Source: Hyphomicrobiaceae bacterium
GTDB taxonomy: Bacteria; Pseudomonadota; Alphaproteobacteria; Rhizobiales; Hyphomicrobiaceae
Assembly (NCBI GenBank): GCA_008933705.1
Contig: WBUN01000056.1
Coordinates: forward strand, 1-33,686
Reading direction: 5' to 3'
Length of the DNA: 33,686 bases
Both the position numbers and the translations under genes were made by a program. Below, piece after piece: positions 14,759-23,036 of this stretch. The notes below the pieces were generated by a model, which searched no databases, was not told where the DNA came from, and saw only the letters and a list, made by a program, of their open reading frames with translations. How positions within the stretch are numbered: position 1 is the first letter of the stretch; each line of letters starts with the position of its first letter.

Positions 14759-15757
14759 ATGGGCAACCGCATGGTCAAGCTCGCGCGACGGCCGAAAGGC
14801 ATGGTCACGCGCCAGGACTTCACGATCGAGGACGGGCCGATTCCGGAGCCGGGCGCCGGCGAGTTCCGCGTCAAGATCGAGTACATCTCGCTCGATCCCG
14901 CCATGCGCGGCTGGATGAACGAAGGCAAGTCCTACGTCCCGCCGGTCGGGCTGGGCGAGGTCATGCGCAGCTACTCCGCCGGCATCGTCGACAAGTCGAA
15001 CAACCCGGCCTTCAAGCCGGGCGACGCGGTGCAGGGCTTGTTCGGCGTGCAGCAGTACGCCCTCTCCAAGGGCGAGCGGGTGGTCAAGGTCGACACCACG
15101 CAGGCGCCGTTGCAGCGCTGGGTCGGCGGGCTTGGCATGCCGGGCTGGACCGCCTACTTCGGCCTGCTCGAGGTCGGCCAGCCCAAGGCCGGCGAGACGG
15201 TGGTCGTTTCAGCGGCCTCCGGCGCGGTCGGCTCGATCGTGGGCCAGATCGCCAAGATCAAGGGCTGCCGGGCGGTCGGCATCGCCGGCGGGCCGGACAA
15301 ATGCCGCTACGTCAAGGACGAGCTCGGGTTCGACGCCTGCGTCGACTACAAGGCCGGCAATCTCGCAGCCCAGCTCAAGGAGGCCGCGCCCAAGGGCATC
15401 GACGTCTACTTCGAGAATGTCGGCGGCGAGATCCTCGACACCGTGCTGCTGCAGATGAACCTGTTCGGGCGCATTCCCGTGTGCGGCCTCATCTCCGCCT
15501 ACAACGCCACCGAGCTGCCCCAGGGGCCGAGGAATCTGCGCGCCTTGCTGACCCAGCGCCTGCGCATGCAGGGCCTCATCGTCTTCGACTGGGCCAATCG
15601 CATCCCCGAGGCCATCGCCCAGCTCGGCGCCTGGCACAAGGAGGGCAAGCTCAAGATCCGCGAGGACGTGCGCGAGGGCGGCATCGACGCCTACCCCGAC
15701 GTGCTGAACCTGCTCTACACCGGGGGCAACTTCGGCAAGCTGGTGCTCAAGGTCTGA
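14759..15757 (+). CDS. NADP-dependent oxidoreductase, MDR family (prostaglandin reductase/CurA-like)
   Basis: A 332-residue zinc-independent medium-chain dehydrogenase/reductase. The segments DPAMRGWMN (46-54), MPGWTAYFGL and the cofactor loop VVSAASGAVGSIVGQIAK (149-166) followed by GGPDKC are typical of the PTGR/YncB/CurA group, which reduces the C=C bond of enones and alkenals with NADPH. Complete and of normal length. The ATG at 14759 was chosen with CGAGG about seven bases upstream; an in-frame ATG at 14720 is less likely. Its stop codon overlaps the start of the histidine phosphatase gene by one base (TGATG), so the two are translationally coupled. Confidence 0.92.
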   Translation: MGNRMVKLARRPKGMVTRQDFTIEDGPIPEPGAGEFRVKIEYISLDPAMRGWMNEGKSYVPPVGLGEVMRSYSAGIVDKSNNPAFKPGDAVQGLFGVQQYALSKGERVVKVDTTQAPLQRWVGGLGMPGWTAYFGLLEVGQPKAGETVVVSAASGAVGSIVGQIAKIKGCRAVGIAGGPDKCRYVKDELGFDACVDYKAGNLAAQLKEAAPKGIDVYFENVGGEILDTVLLQMNLFGRIPVCGLISAYNATELPQGPRNLRALLTQRLRMQGLIVFDWANRIPEAIAQLGAWHKEGKLKIREDVREGGIDAYPDVLNLLYTGGNFGKLVLKV

Positions 15758-16350
15758 TGCTGAAGCCGGGCGTCATTCTCTATTTCGTCCGGCACGGCGA
15801 GACGGACTGGAACGCGGCCAAGCGCTACCAGGGCCAACGGGACATCCCGCTCAACGCCACGGGACGGGCGCAGGCCGCCCGCAACGGGCGGGCGCTCGCC
15901 GCCGCGCTCGGCGAATCGGCGCACGCCCTCGACTATGTGGCGAGCCCTCTGAAGCGGGCCTGCGAAACCATGGAGATCGTCCGCCGGGAGCTCGGCCTTG
16001 CCCCTTCGGGCTACCACAACGACGACCGGCTGAAGGAAATGCACTACGGCCACTGGGAGGGCCAGCTTTGGGACGATCTGCCTGCCACGGACCCTGAAGG
16101 CTTCGCCGCCCGCAAGGCAGATGCCTGGAGCTGGCAGCCGCACGGGGGAGAGAGCTATGGCCAGTTGTCCAGGCGCATCGCCTGCTGGCTGCAGGAGATC
16201 TCGCGCGACAGCGTCGTCGTCGCACACGGCGGCGTCAGCCGTGCGCTCCGCGGCCTCGTGCTACGTCTTCCCGAGGCTGAAATCCCCTTCCTTGCGGTGC
16301 CGCAAGACAAGGTGCTGGTGATCGAGACCGGCCGCATCGGCTGGCTCTGA
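15757..16350 (+). CDS. Histidine phosphatase family protein (phosphoglycerate mutase-like)
   Basis: A 197-residue cytoplasmic protein with the RHG motif in LYFVRHGETDWN (phosphorylated His13), a second Arg in ASPLKRACETMEI, the acid residue in KEMHYGHWEG and the second catalytic His in VVVAHGGVSRALRG. All catalytic residues of the branch are present. It is a phosphatase or cofactor-dependent phosphoglycerate mutase-like enzyme; broad-specificity phosphatase is more likely because the usual mutase extensions are missing. It overlaps the upstream oxidoreductase by one base and converges with a small secreted-protein gene 27 bases later. Confidence 0.92.
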   Translation: MLKPGVILYFVRHGETDWNAAKRYQGQRDIPLNATGRAQAARNGRALAAALGESAHALDYVASPLKRACETMEIVRRELGLAPSGYHNDDRLKEMHYGHWEGQLWDDLPATDPEGFAARKADAWSWQPHGGESYGQLSRRIACWLQEISRDSVVVAHGGVSRALRGLVLRLPEAEIPFLAVPQDKVLVIETGRIGWL

Positions 16351-16377
16351 CCAGCCGGCGGCTGTCCGTCTGCCATT

Positions 16378-16608
16378 CTACTGCTTGGGAGGGGCCTTCT
16401 TGGCCGTGGCCTTGCTTGTCTTGGCCGTAGCCTTGGCCGTCGATTTCTTGGCGTACTTCGGTTTTCCGGGCACGCACTTGCCTTCCGTGGCGTTCCACAC
16501 CTCCTTGCCGATCTCGCATCCCATCTTGGTCTTGGCCGCCGCGGCGGGCTGCGCAAGCAAACCCGCTGCAAACGCGGCCGCGCTCAGCGCGATGATGGTC
16601 TGACGCAT
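16378..16608 (-). CDS. Small secreted protein with Cys loop and Lys/Ala/Thr-rich tail
   Basis: A 76-residue product. Residues 1-24 form a clear signal peptide (MRQTIIALSAAAFAAGL, ending AAA-AK). The mature part starts with a loop C-x6-W-x6-C (GCEIGKEVW then EGKCVPG), and ends in a basic tail of Lys/Ala/Thr repeats (KKSTAKATAKTSKATAKK). It should be periplasmic or exported, with one likely disulfide. GGAGGAAG lies about five bases before the ATG at 16608. Similar lysine-rich mini-proteins are common and uncharacterised in alphaproteobacteria. It shares its Cys-Trp-Cys pattern with the protein at 17880-18161, although the order of the Cys loop and basic tract is reversed there. No function is assigned. 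Confidence 0.78.
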   Translation of the reverse strand: MRQTIIALSAAAFAAGLLAQPAAAAKTKMGCEIGKEVWNATEGKCVPGKPKYAKKSTAKATAKTSKATAKKAPPKQ

Positions 16609-16879
16609 GACTTCCTCCATTCCTGCACGCTTCTTGCCGGCTCCCTTGCGGAGACTGCGAAACTTCATAGGCGCCAATTGCGGCGCTTGTCATGTCCAAT
16701 TCGCAAAGCCGTTCAGCGTGACTGCCGGGCCACACGATTGCAGCCTGCACGGATGAACAGCGATGCGGCCGCCAAAAAACCGCTGGTCTCATGCCCGCAG
16801 AGCCACATACATAGACGCCGCAACAATGCGTCCAGGTCGCCTCGGATTCGAAGGGCGGAACGGGGGAAGCGCAACAACG

Positions 16880-17653
16880 ATGGAAAGGTATCGCCGCATG
16901 GAATCGGGGTGGTGCAGAAATCAATGGCGGATCAAGCTGCTCATGGCGGCAGCCGTCGTCGCCGTGCCGCTGGCCGCAGGCGCCTTGGCACAAGGCATCG
17001 CCGACCAGTTGGCCGCATGCAAAGACGAAGCCGGCCTCGCACCTGATCGGATAACCGCGTGCACGCGCGTCATCGAGCTGGCGACCGACGATGAGGAAAT
17101 GCGTGGCGAGGCCTATCTCCAGCGCGGCGTCATCAACGAGACCACCGGCAATCGCGAAGCGGCCGTCAAGGACTATACCGAGGCCCTGAAGCTCGATGCC
17201 ACCAACTCGATCGCCTATTTCAACCGCGGCAATGCCTACGACCAGCTGGGCGAGCACGATCTCGCCATCGCCGACTACACGGAGGCGATCAAGCTCGAGC
17301 CCTCCGACCCCGACATCTTCAACAATCGCGGCCAAGCCTACGACAACAAAGGTGAATTCGATAAGGCGATCGCCGACTACACGGAATCGATCCGCCTCAA
17401 CGCGGACAACCCGCGCGCCTTCTACAATCGCGGCCTGGCATACGCCAACAAGGGCGATCACGAGCGCGCCATCACCGACTACGGCCAAGCCATCAAGCTC
17501 GAGCCGCGCGATGCGGAGGCGTATGCGAGCCGCGGCGCCGCCCACGAGGAACTCGGCAACGACGACGCTGCGCGCGCCGACTTTCGCAAGGCGCTCGAGA
17601 TCGTGCCCGACCACGACGACGCCAAGGAAGGGCTCGAGCGGCTGGGCAACTGA
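16880..17653 (+). CDS. Exported tetratricopeptide repeat protein
   Basis: A 257-residue protein. An N-terminal hydrophobic segment (about 18-37, IKLLMAAAVVAVPLAAGALAQG) is a signal peptide or anchor. It is followed by a Cys pair region (C47, C61) and about five 34-residue TPR units from about 76 to 250, each with the pattern A-Y-x-N-R-G-x-A-Y and A-I-x-D-Y-x-x-A-I-K-L-x-P. TPR arrays scaffold protein contacts; the partner is unknown. Starts at 16880 and 16898 are both possible with purine-rich stretches upstream; 16880 was kept. It lies between two genes for lysine-rich secreted mini-proteins on the other strand. A strong hairpin follows. Confidence 0.88.
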   Translation: MERYRRMESGWCRNQWRIKLLMAAAVVAVPLAAGALAQGIADQLAACKDEAGLAPDRITACTRVIELATDDEEMRGEAYLQRGVINETTGNREAAVKDYTEALKLDATNSIAYFNRGNAYDQLGEHDLAIADYTEAIKLEPSDPDIFNNRGQAYDNKGEFDKAIADYTESIRLNADNPRAFYNRGLAYANKGDHERAITDYGQAIKLEPRDAEAYASRGAAHEELGNDDAARADFRKALEIVPDHDDAKEGLERLGN

Positions 17654-17794
17654 GCGTCTCAACCAGGGCTGAGCCTGCCCCGGCACGCTGCCCGTGTGCC
17701 GCAGCCGCCGGTGCACCGACACACTCCCCACCGACAGCCCGGCCTCGCGGGCTACGGCTGCGCTCACGCTCCCGATGTCCGGCACACGCGCAAA

Positions 17795-17819
17795 GCGGCC
17801 GGAACGTCGTTCCGGCCGC
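17795..17819. terminator. Convergent hairpin terminator candidate
   Basis: GCGGCCGGAAC (17795-17805) pairs perfectly over 11 bp with GTTCCGGCCGC (17809-17819) around a 3-nt loop. It sits between the TPR gene (plus) and the lysine-rich gene (minus), which converge here, so it could stop transcription from both sides. Only a short T-run (TTTG) follows on the minus side. Confidence 0.55.
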
Positions 17820-17879
17820 CAGAGCTTCTCTCAAGAAGATCGCAGAAGCTATGCCGGGAGGCTCATCTCCCGGAGCGCA

Positions 17880-18161
17880 TTACTTCTTGCGAGCGTCGAG
17901 GCACTTACGCTTCTTCTTGCTCCAGTACATGTAGGTGCCGCACTTGCCAGGGCCCTTGCTCTTGGCGCGCTTGCCCTTCTTCTTCTTCTTGGCCTTCTTC
18001 TTCGCGGCCTTCTTCTTGGCCTTCACGACCTGGGTCAGGTTGTCGGTCGTCAGCTTCGAATCGGGGCTCACGAAAGTTGCGGCCTGCAGCTCCGTCAGCG
18101 GCGAGAAGGCGATGGCGATCGCCAGCGCCAAAATTGCGATGAGTGTCTTCCTGATGCGCAT
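17880..18161 (-). CDS. Small secreted lysine-rich protein with C-terminal Cys loop
   Basis: A 93-residue product. The first 28 residues are a signal peptide (MRIRKTLIAILALAIAIAF, cleavage near LQA-AT). After a short polar stretch comes a very basic tract of about 25 residues made almost only of Lys, Ala, Arg and Gly, then a loop C-x5-W-x6-C (KCGTYMYW then RKCLDARKK). The ATG at 18161 was chosen because GGGAGG lies about nine bases upstream; an in-frame TTG at 18167 would be too close to it. Possible roles are binding nucleic acid, acidic polymers or cell-wall components outside the cytoplasm, but nothing in the sequence decides this. Confidence 0.78.
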   Translation of the reverse strand: MRIRKTLIAILALAIAIAFSPLTELQAATFVSPDSKLTTDNLTQVVKAKKKAAKKKAKKKKKGKRAKSKGPGKCGTYMYWSKKKRKCLDARKK

Positions 18162-18451
18162 TTCCAAAACCTCCCGTTTTCAATCCCGGCGCACAGTGCG
18201 ATACCGCGTATGCACGTCAGCAGAAGTGCCCCCTGCTCGTGCGCGACACGCCGTGCGACACTAAAGAGGGCAAGATGAACATACAATGACCAAGCTGTTG
18301 TTGAAGGCACCTGAGTGGCAGAAAGGACACTAATTTCTGGAGTTGCAGTTAAGCTAGTTGCATAGGATCCGTGTTTCGCAAGTGCGAAATGGCAACATCT
18401 TTTTGCTAGGTGCGTTGCGCTGATCTCACAATCCTCGTAGGGCTTGCAATC
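18162..18451. promoter_or_regulatory. AT-richer control region between the lysine-rich gene and aroC
   Basis: This gap is lower in GC than its surroundings, especially 18270-18410. It holds a perfect 16-bp palindrome TTTCGCA-AG-TGCGAAA at 18374-18389, 62 bases before the aroC ATG, and a direct repeat AGTTGCA at 18341 and 18356 (15-bp period). These look like protein binding sites for an unidentified regulator, and the composition suits a promoter. No convincing -35/-10 pair with standard spacing was found. Confidence 0.45.
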
Positions 18452-19543
18452 ATGTCCCACAACACCTTCGGCCATCTTTTCCGCCTGACGACCTGGGGCG
18501 AAAGCCACGGGCCGGCGATCGGCTGCGTGGTCGACGGCTGCCCGCCCGGCATCCCGCTCACCGCCGAGGATATCCAGGCCTATCTCGACAAGCGCCGGCC
18601 CGGACAGTCGCGCTTCACCACGCAGCGGCGCGAGCCCGACGCGGTGCGCATCCTGTCGGGTGTCTTCGACGACGACAGCGGCCGCCAGGTCACCACCGGC
18701 ACGCCCATCTCCCTGGTGATCGACAACGTCGACCAGCGCGGCCGCGACTACGGAGACATTAAGGATAAGTTCCGACCGGGTCACGCCGACTACACGTACT
18801 GGGAGAAATACGCCATCCGCGACTATCGCGGCGGCGGGCGCTCCTCGGCGCGCGAAACGGCGATGCGGGTCGCCGCCGGCGCCATCGCCCGCAAGGTCAT
18901 CCCTGGCGTGACGATCCGCGGCGCGCTGATCCAGATCGGCCGGCACAAGATCGACCGCGCACGTTGGACCTGGGGCGAGGTCGACAACAACCCGTTCTTC
19001 TCGCCCGACCCCGGCGTCGTCGACACCTGGTCGAAGTATCTCGACGATGTCCGCAAGGCCGGCTCCTCGGTCGGCGCGATGGTCGAGGTCGTGGCCGAGG
19101 GCGTCCCCGCGGGCTGGGGCGCGCCGGTCTACGGCAAGCTGGACCAGGACCTTGCCTCCGCCATGATGAGCATCAATGCAGTCAAGGGCGTGGAGATCGG
19201 CGCCGGCATGGCCGCGGCCGAGCTGACGGGCGAGGACAACGCCGATGAGATCCGCATCGGCAACGACGGCAAGCCGCTGTTCCTGTCCAACAGCGCCGGC
19301 GGCATCCTCGGCGGCATCTCCAGCGGCCAGCCGATCGTGTGCCGGTTCGCCGTCAAGCCTACCTCGTCGATTCTCACCCCGCGGCGCACCATCGACCGTT
19401 TCGGCAACGAGACGGAGATCGTCACCAAGGGCCGCCACGACCCGTGCGTGGGCATCCGCGCCGTACCGGTCGGCGAGGCGATGATGGCGCTCGTGCTCGC
19501 CGATCACTTCCTGCGCCACCGCGCGCAGACCGGGCGCGGGTGA
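18452..19543 (+). CDS. aroC: Chorismate synthase
   Basis: A 363-residue enzyme that makes chorismate from 5-enolpyruvylshikimate 3-phosphate, using reduced FMN, the last step of the shikimate pathway. The family signatures are all present: [18 protein letters not shown] near the N-terminus (first signature with the catalytic His), [19 protein letters not shown] (second), and near the C-terminus the [18 protein letters not shown] and [17 protein letters not shown] segments (third). Length is normal. The ATG at 18452 begins the conserved [11 protein letters not shown]. It is preceded by an unusually AT-rich control region and followed three bases later by a DCC-family gene, suggesting an operon. 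Confidence 0.98.
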   Translation: MSHNTFGHLFRLTTWGESHGPAIGCVVDGCPPGIPLTAEDIQAYLDKRRPGQSRFTTQRREPDAVRILSGVFDDDSGRQVTTGTPISLVIDNVDQRGRDYGDIKDKFRPGHADYTYWEKYAIRDYRGGGRSSARETAMRVAAGAIARKVIPGVTIRGALIQIGRHKIDRARWTWGEVDNNPFFSPDPGVVDTWSKYLDDVRKAGSSVGAMVEVVAEGVPAGWGAPVYGKLDQDLASAMMSINAVKGVEIGAGMAAAELTGEDNADEIRIGNDGKPLFLSNSAGGILGGISSGQPIVCRFAVKPTSSILTPRRTIDRFGNETEIVTKGRHDPCVGIRAVPVGEAMMALVLADHFLRHRAQTGRG

Positions 19544-19546
19544 GAG

Positions 19547-20035
19547 ATGGGCGCCGCCGCAAGCGTCTCAAGACGCCTTGCGCACGCCGCGCCCTACAGC
19601 TATCGCGCCGACCCCGCGGTGCCGGCGTTCCCCGACGACAAGGCGATCATCGTCTTCGACGGCGTCTGCGTGCTGTGCACGGCCTCGGCCCGCTTTGTCA
19701 TCAAGCGCGACCGGGTCCGAGCCTTCCGCTTCGCAACCGCCCAATCGCCTCTCGGCCAGGCGCTTTACCGCCATTACGGCCTCGACCCCGACGCATTCGA
19801 GACCAACCTCGTGCTGTCCGGCGGGCGCGCCTTTGGCAAGCTCGACAGCGTCGCCGCGACAGGCCTGCATCTTGGCGGCGTCTGGCGCCTGCTGGCGTTG
19901 CTGCGCGTCATCCCGCGGCCGATCGGCGACTGGCTCTACGACCAGGTCGCGCGCAACCGATACGCCTTGTTCGGCCGCAACGACCGCTGCATGATCCCGC
20001 CGCCCGACTGGCGCAATCGCTTCATCGACCTGTAA
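19547..20035 (+). CDS. DCC-family (DUF393) thiol-disulfide oxidoreductase-like protein
   Basis: A 162-residue protein. The motif DGVCVLCTASARFV (about 38-51) gives the D-x3-C-x2-C core of the DCC family, predicted to have a thioredoxin-like fold. Later segments FATAQSPLGQAL and YDQVARNRYALFGR are typical of the family. A redox role is expected from the CxxC motif, but no substrate is known. The first 25 residues are variable and may include a later true start. It follows aroC by three bases and precedes the HAD hydrolase gene by 16 bases. Confidence 0.9.
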   Translation: MGAAASVSRRLAHAAPYSYRADPAVPAFPDDKAIIVFDGVCVLCTASARFVIKRDRVRAFRFATAQSPLGQALYRHYGLDPDAFETNLVLSGGRAFGKLDSVAATGLHLGGVWRLLALLRVIPRPIGDWLYDQVARNRYALFGRNDRCMIPPPDWRNRFIDL

Positions 20036-20051
20036 CGAGAGGAGGCCCGGC

Positions 20052-20768
20052 GTGACCGGCAAGCTCGACGTGGAGGCCCTGCTCTTCGACGTGTTCGGCA
20101 CGGTCGTCGACTGGCGCACCAGCATCATTGCGGATCTGACGCGCTTCGGCGCCGCCAAAGGCATCACGGCCGACTGGGCCGCCGTCACAGATGACTGGCG
20201 CGGCCTCTATCAGCCGGCCATGGAGGAGGTGCGCTCGGGCCGCAGGGCATGGACCATTCTCGACGTGCTCCACCGCGAAAGCCTGGAGAAGCTGCTCGTC
20301 AAGCACGGCGTCGCGGGCTTGAGCGAGGCGGACAAGGACTACGTCAATCGGGCCTGGCACAGGCTCCGTCCCTGGCCGGACTCGGTGGAGGGCCTGCAGC
20401 GGCTCAAGACCCGCTTCATCATCGGCACGCTGTCGAACGGTAACGTCGGGCTCCTCACCCGCATGGCGAAATTCGCCGGCCTGCCGTGGGACGTGGTGCT
20501 GGGCGCGGAGACCGCGCGCGCCTACAAGCCGCTGCCGCAGGCCTATCTTGCCAGCGCCGCCCTGCTCAACCTGGCCCCCGGGCGCGTCATGCTGGTCGCC
20601 GCCCACAACAACGACCTGGCCGCCGCCGCGGCGGCCGGTCTGCGCACCGCCTTCGTCGCCCGGCCGACCGAGTATGGCCCGCGCCAGAAGCGCGACTTCA
20701 AGGCCGAGCAGGAATGGGACATCGTGACGGACAGCTTCACCGGGCTCGCCGCCGCCATGGGCTGTTGA
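20052..20768 (+). CDS. HAD hydrolase of the haloacid dehalogenase type II family
   Basis: A 238-residue HAD-superfamily hydrolase. Motif I is LLFDVFGTVVDWR with nucleophile Asp13; motif II is LSNGN; motif III supplies the Lys in YKPLPQAY; motif IV is AAHNNDLAAAAAAGLRTAFV. The combination of FGTVVDW, SNGN and the Asn-Asp in motif IV matches the type II haloacid dehalogenase group (L-2-haloacids to D-2-hydroxyacids), but many members act on other small organic acids or phosphates. The start is GTG with GAGAGGAGG about eight bases upstream. It is the last gene of the aroC cluster. Confidence 0.88.
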   Translation: MTGKLDVEALLFDVFGTVVDWRTSIIADLTRFGAAKGITADWAAVTDDWRGLYQPAMEEVRSGRRAWTILDVLHRESLEKLLVKHGVAGLSEADKDYVNRAWHRLRPWPDSVEGLQRLKTRFIIGTLSNGNVGLLTRMAKFAGLPWDVVLGAETARAYKPLPQAYLASAALLNLAPGRVMLVAAHNNDLAAAAAAGLRTAFVARPTEYGPRQKRDFKAEQEWDIVTDSFTGLAAAMGC

Positions 20769-20859
20769 CGCGGGAAGCATGCCTGCAGTGAAGGGAGCGC
20801 TTGAAGCTCTCTTCACCCCGAAGGCAGCGTGGGTAGTGAGAGATGCGCACCCAACTCGC

Positions 20860-21032
20860 GTCATCCCCGCGTCATGTCGAAGACATGCCTCCGGCATGAA
20901 GGCGGGGACCCAGTACACAGATCAACAGGGGATCGCCATCTACGAAAGAGTATCCGGGGCAAGCTTCTACAGAGGAAGAAACTGCCCCCTTGCCGTAAGG
21001 TGGCCTGGGCTCCCGCCTCCGCGGGAATGGCG
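20860..21032. repeat. REPIN-like pair of inverted REP palindromes
   Basis: Left unit (20860-20913) runs from GTCATCCCCGC to GGCGGGGACCCAG and contains an extra nested palindrome (ATGTCGAAGACAT). Right unit (21005-21032), CTGGGCTCCCGCC followed by TCCGCGGGAATGGCG, is the same kind of element in inverted orientation: 11 of 13 bases of GGCGGGGACCCAG pair with its partner. The two face each other across about 90 bases. This layout matches REPINs, mobile pairs of REP sequences spread by RAYT transposases in trans. It occupies most of the gap between the HAD and VOC genes; nothing else is seen there. Confidence 0.55.
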
Positions 21033-21103
21033 TTCGTGGTGAAGGACGCGCTCTCAAGCCGCGTGATCGCGCGGAAACGGGAGCCGCTACGTGGAGAACA
21101 CCG

Positions 21104-21571
21104 ATGGCACAGCAAGCACAGTCCGTGCACGACCTCATCGTCCGCCAGCACCACACGGCCTTCAGTTGCCGCGACTGGGACAAGACCAAATCGTTCTTCG
21201 TCGATCTTCTCGGCTTCAAGGTGGTGGGCGAGATCGAGCGGCGCGACGAGGCCGATCTTGCCACCGTCACCGGCCTGCCGGGCGCTGCCTGCCGCTGGGC
21301 CATGCTGGAGCTTTCCGGCTACCACATCGAGCTGTTCAAGTGGCTGACGCCCGAAGGCAAGCCGATCCCCATCCGCCAGTGCGACATCGGCCTCACCCAC
21401 ATCTGCTTCCAGGTGAAGGATGCCGAGGAGGTGCGCCGGCGCATGGTCGCGGCAGGCTACGAGCCGCTGTCGGAGGTACAGAGCCTGCGCGGCGGCCGGG
21501 CCAAGCCGTTCTATTGCCGCGGCCCGGAGGGCGTCATCGTCGAGTTCGTCGAGTACCCGTTCGGAGCGTAG
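21104..21571 (+). CDS. VOC-superfamily (glyoxalase/dioxygenase-like) protein
   Basis: A 155-residue single VOC unit. The opening VRQHHTAFSCRDWDKTKSFF then FVDLLGFKVVGE shows the first beta-alpha-beta-beta half with its His ligand; the second half has GLTHICFQVKDAEEVRRRM and ends GPEGVIVEFVEYP with the Glu ligand. Metal-binding residues (His, His/Glu, His, Glu) are compatible with an active lyase, dioxygenase or epimerase, but the substrate is unknown. The ATG at 21104 has GGAG about eight bases upstream. It ends three bases from the stop of the converging secreted-protein gene. Confidence 0.87.
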   Translation: MAQQAQSVHDLIVRQHHTAFSCRDWDKTKSFFVDLLGFKVVGEIERRDEADLATVTGLPGAACRWAMLELSGYHIELFKWLTPEGKPIPIRQCDIGLTHICFQVKDAEEVRRRMVAAGYEPLSEVQSLRGGRAKPFYCRGPEGVIVEFVEYPFGA

Positions 21572-21574
21572 CGA

Positions 21575-22699
21575 CTACTTGAACAGAGAGGACAGATTGA
21601 ATGACGAAGCCCTGATGACAGGCGCCTTTTCGGCAATCCGTGGATAAGGCTCGTCGATGTAGACGTTGACGCCGGTGGCACGGCCCTCCTTGATCAGCCA
21701 GGACACGTAGTTCCATCCGTTCGGTCCCAATCCGAGGCACGCCTCGGACATCTCCCCCTTCAAGCGCACATGGATGGCGATGTTGCCGCGCGCCAGGATG
21801 GCGGCGGTTTGTGCCGGGGTGAACCGTTCCCTGTGCCACAGCTTCGTCAGGTAGATGCCGGCGACCATGCGCTTGCTCCTCGGCCCCCAGCTCACCCTGG
21901 TGCTCTTGTCCGATGCGAAGGAGTATTCGCCCGGCGGCAAGGGGCCGATGGCTCTTGCGGCCAGGCAATCGGGATCAGGATTGTTCCTGCATGCCTCTCG
22001 GCCCGAGATGGCCCAGGCGATGGTTCTTCCGTTCAACTGCGGGTCGTCGGCAATGATGAACAGCCGCCCGGTCGTTATGGTGTATCCGAGACGGAAGCTC
22101 TTCGCCGAGTCGGGGACGTTGCGGACGACATCCTCGAACGGGCTGCAGATGTCGCCGTCGCTCAGCTTCCGCTCGTAGCCCCTGTGATGAATCGTGACGT
22201 AATCGACGCCCGGCGCGCAATCCCATTGCGGCAGGACCTTCTTGTCCACGAGCGGTATGATTGGCGCCCATGCCTTGGGTTGGGCCTTGGGCAGAGCGGG
22301 CGCGATCCTGGCGCTCTTCACGATGACCGGCTCGCCGAACACGATCGGGGGCGCGGTCTTCGCCTGCGCGGCCTTGAGCTGCTTGCATTCATCCGACAAC
22401 TCGGGAGGCTGGATCTGCTTGACCGCAAGCTGCCGCGCCAGAGCGTCGGGGGCGCCGTGCTTTATGTAGGCCTGGATGAGCGCTTGCTGCACTTCGAGCT
22501 GCTCCTGCGACAATTCGAATATGCAGTGCTCGTAGATCTGGTCGCCGACCTCCCTGAAGAAATTGGCGATATCGCCGGCGGCTGCCGCCGATCCCGCGGC
22601 AGGCGCCTCGGGCTGCTGCGCCAGACCATAACCCGCAGGCAGGAATGCCAGGGTTGCCACCAACGCGAACAGCGCCTTTCTATGCCGACCGTTGTTCAT
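21575..22699 (-). CDS. Secreted protein with a possible Tlde1/L,D-transpeptidase-like C-terminal domain
   Basis: A 374-residue product. The first 27 residues look like a signal peptide (LFALVATLAFLPAGYGLAQQ). A Pro/Ala-rich and Lys-rich middle follows. The C-terminal half has IGPLPPGEYSFASD, then WGPRSKRM, NIAIHVRLKG and SEACLGLGPNGW. The order of a Pro-Gly turn, a WGP segment, a His after an Ile-x-Ile strand, and a Ser-x-x-Cys block resembles the DUF2778/Tlde1 branch of L,D-transpeptidase-like enzymes, which cut or exchange peptidoglycan cross-links. The match is by pattern only and spacing is unusual. The ATG at 22699 fits the signal peptide; no clear ribosome binding site. No immunity or type VI partner gene is adjacent. 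Confidence 0.6.
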   Translation of the reverse strand: MNNGRHRKALFALVATLAFLPAGYGLAQQPEAPAAGSAAAAGDIANFFREVGDQIYEHCIFELSQEQLEVQQALIQAYIKHGAPDALARQLAVKQIQPPELSDECKQLKAAQAKTAPPIVFGEPVIVKSARIAPALPKAQPKAWAPIIPLVDKKVLPQWDCAPGVDYVTIHHRGYERKLSDGDICSPFEDVVRNVPDSAKSFRLGYTITTGRLFIIADDPQLNGRTIAWAISGREACRNNPDPDCLAARAIGPLPPGEYSFASDKSTRVSWGPRSKRMVAGIYLTKLWHRERFTPAQTAAILARGNIAIHVRLKGEMSEACLGLGPNGWNYVSWLIKEGRATGVNVYIDEPYPRIAEKAPVIRASSFNLSSLFK

Positions 22700-23036
22700 C
22701 GTTTTGAGACACCGATGCCCAAAACCATAGCTTGCTACGTCATCTCCAGACACGCCGCATCAGAGACGCGGCGCCTCGACCCCGAGCCATCCAGTGTGAA
22801 CGTCTCTCGTGGCCACGGACGGCCTTGCGCAACTCTATGGCCCAATCATGTTCACAATCGGAAACCTCGGCGAATCACCGCGACAGAGCCTTCCTGGTGA
22901 AACAGGTATTGCTCGCGGCGCCAAGGGGCAGAAGAGCGCCGAGCATGCGGCCAACCCGCCGGGGCCGCGCAGCGACTGCGACCCGGTACGCGCGTCGCCG
23001 GCAAGCCCTCAGTCGGTGCGGCCTCGTCGTTCGCGG
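22700..23036. other. Intergenic stretch without a recognisable gene
   Basis: About 340 bases between the starts and ends of two leftward genes. One small inverted repeat, CGCCGC (22753-22758) with GCGGCG (22768-22773), is visible close to the secreted-protein gene start. No coding region with recognisable pattern, no RNA gene and no clear promoter pair was found. Confidence 0.4.

Noticed and set aside
18285-18332. A 15-codon open frame (MTKLLLKAPEWQKGH) upstream of aroC, overlapping a four-codon frame.
   Set aside because: Too short to support, has no family match I know and no attenuator hairpin beside it, so not called as a leader peptide.
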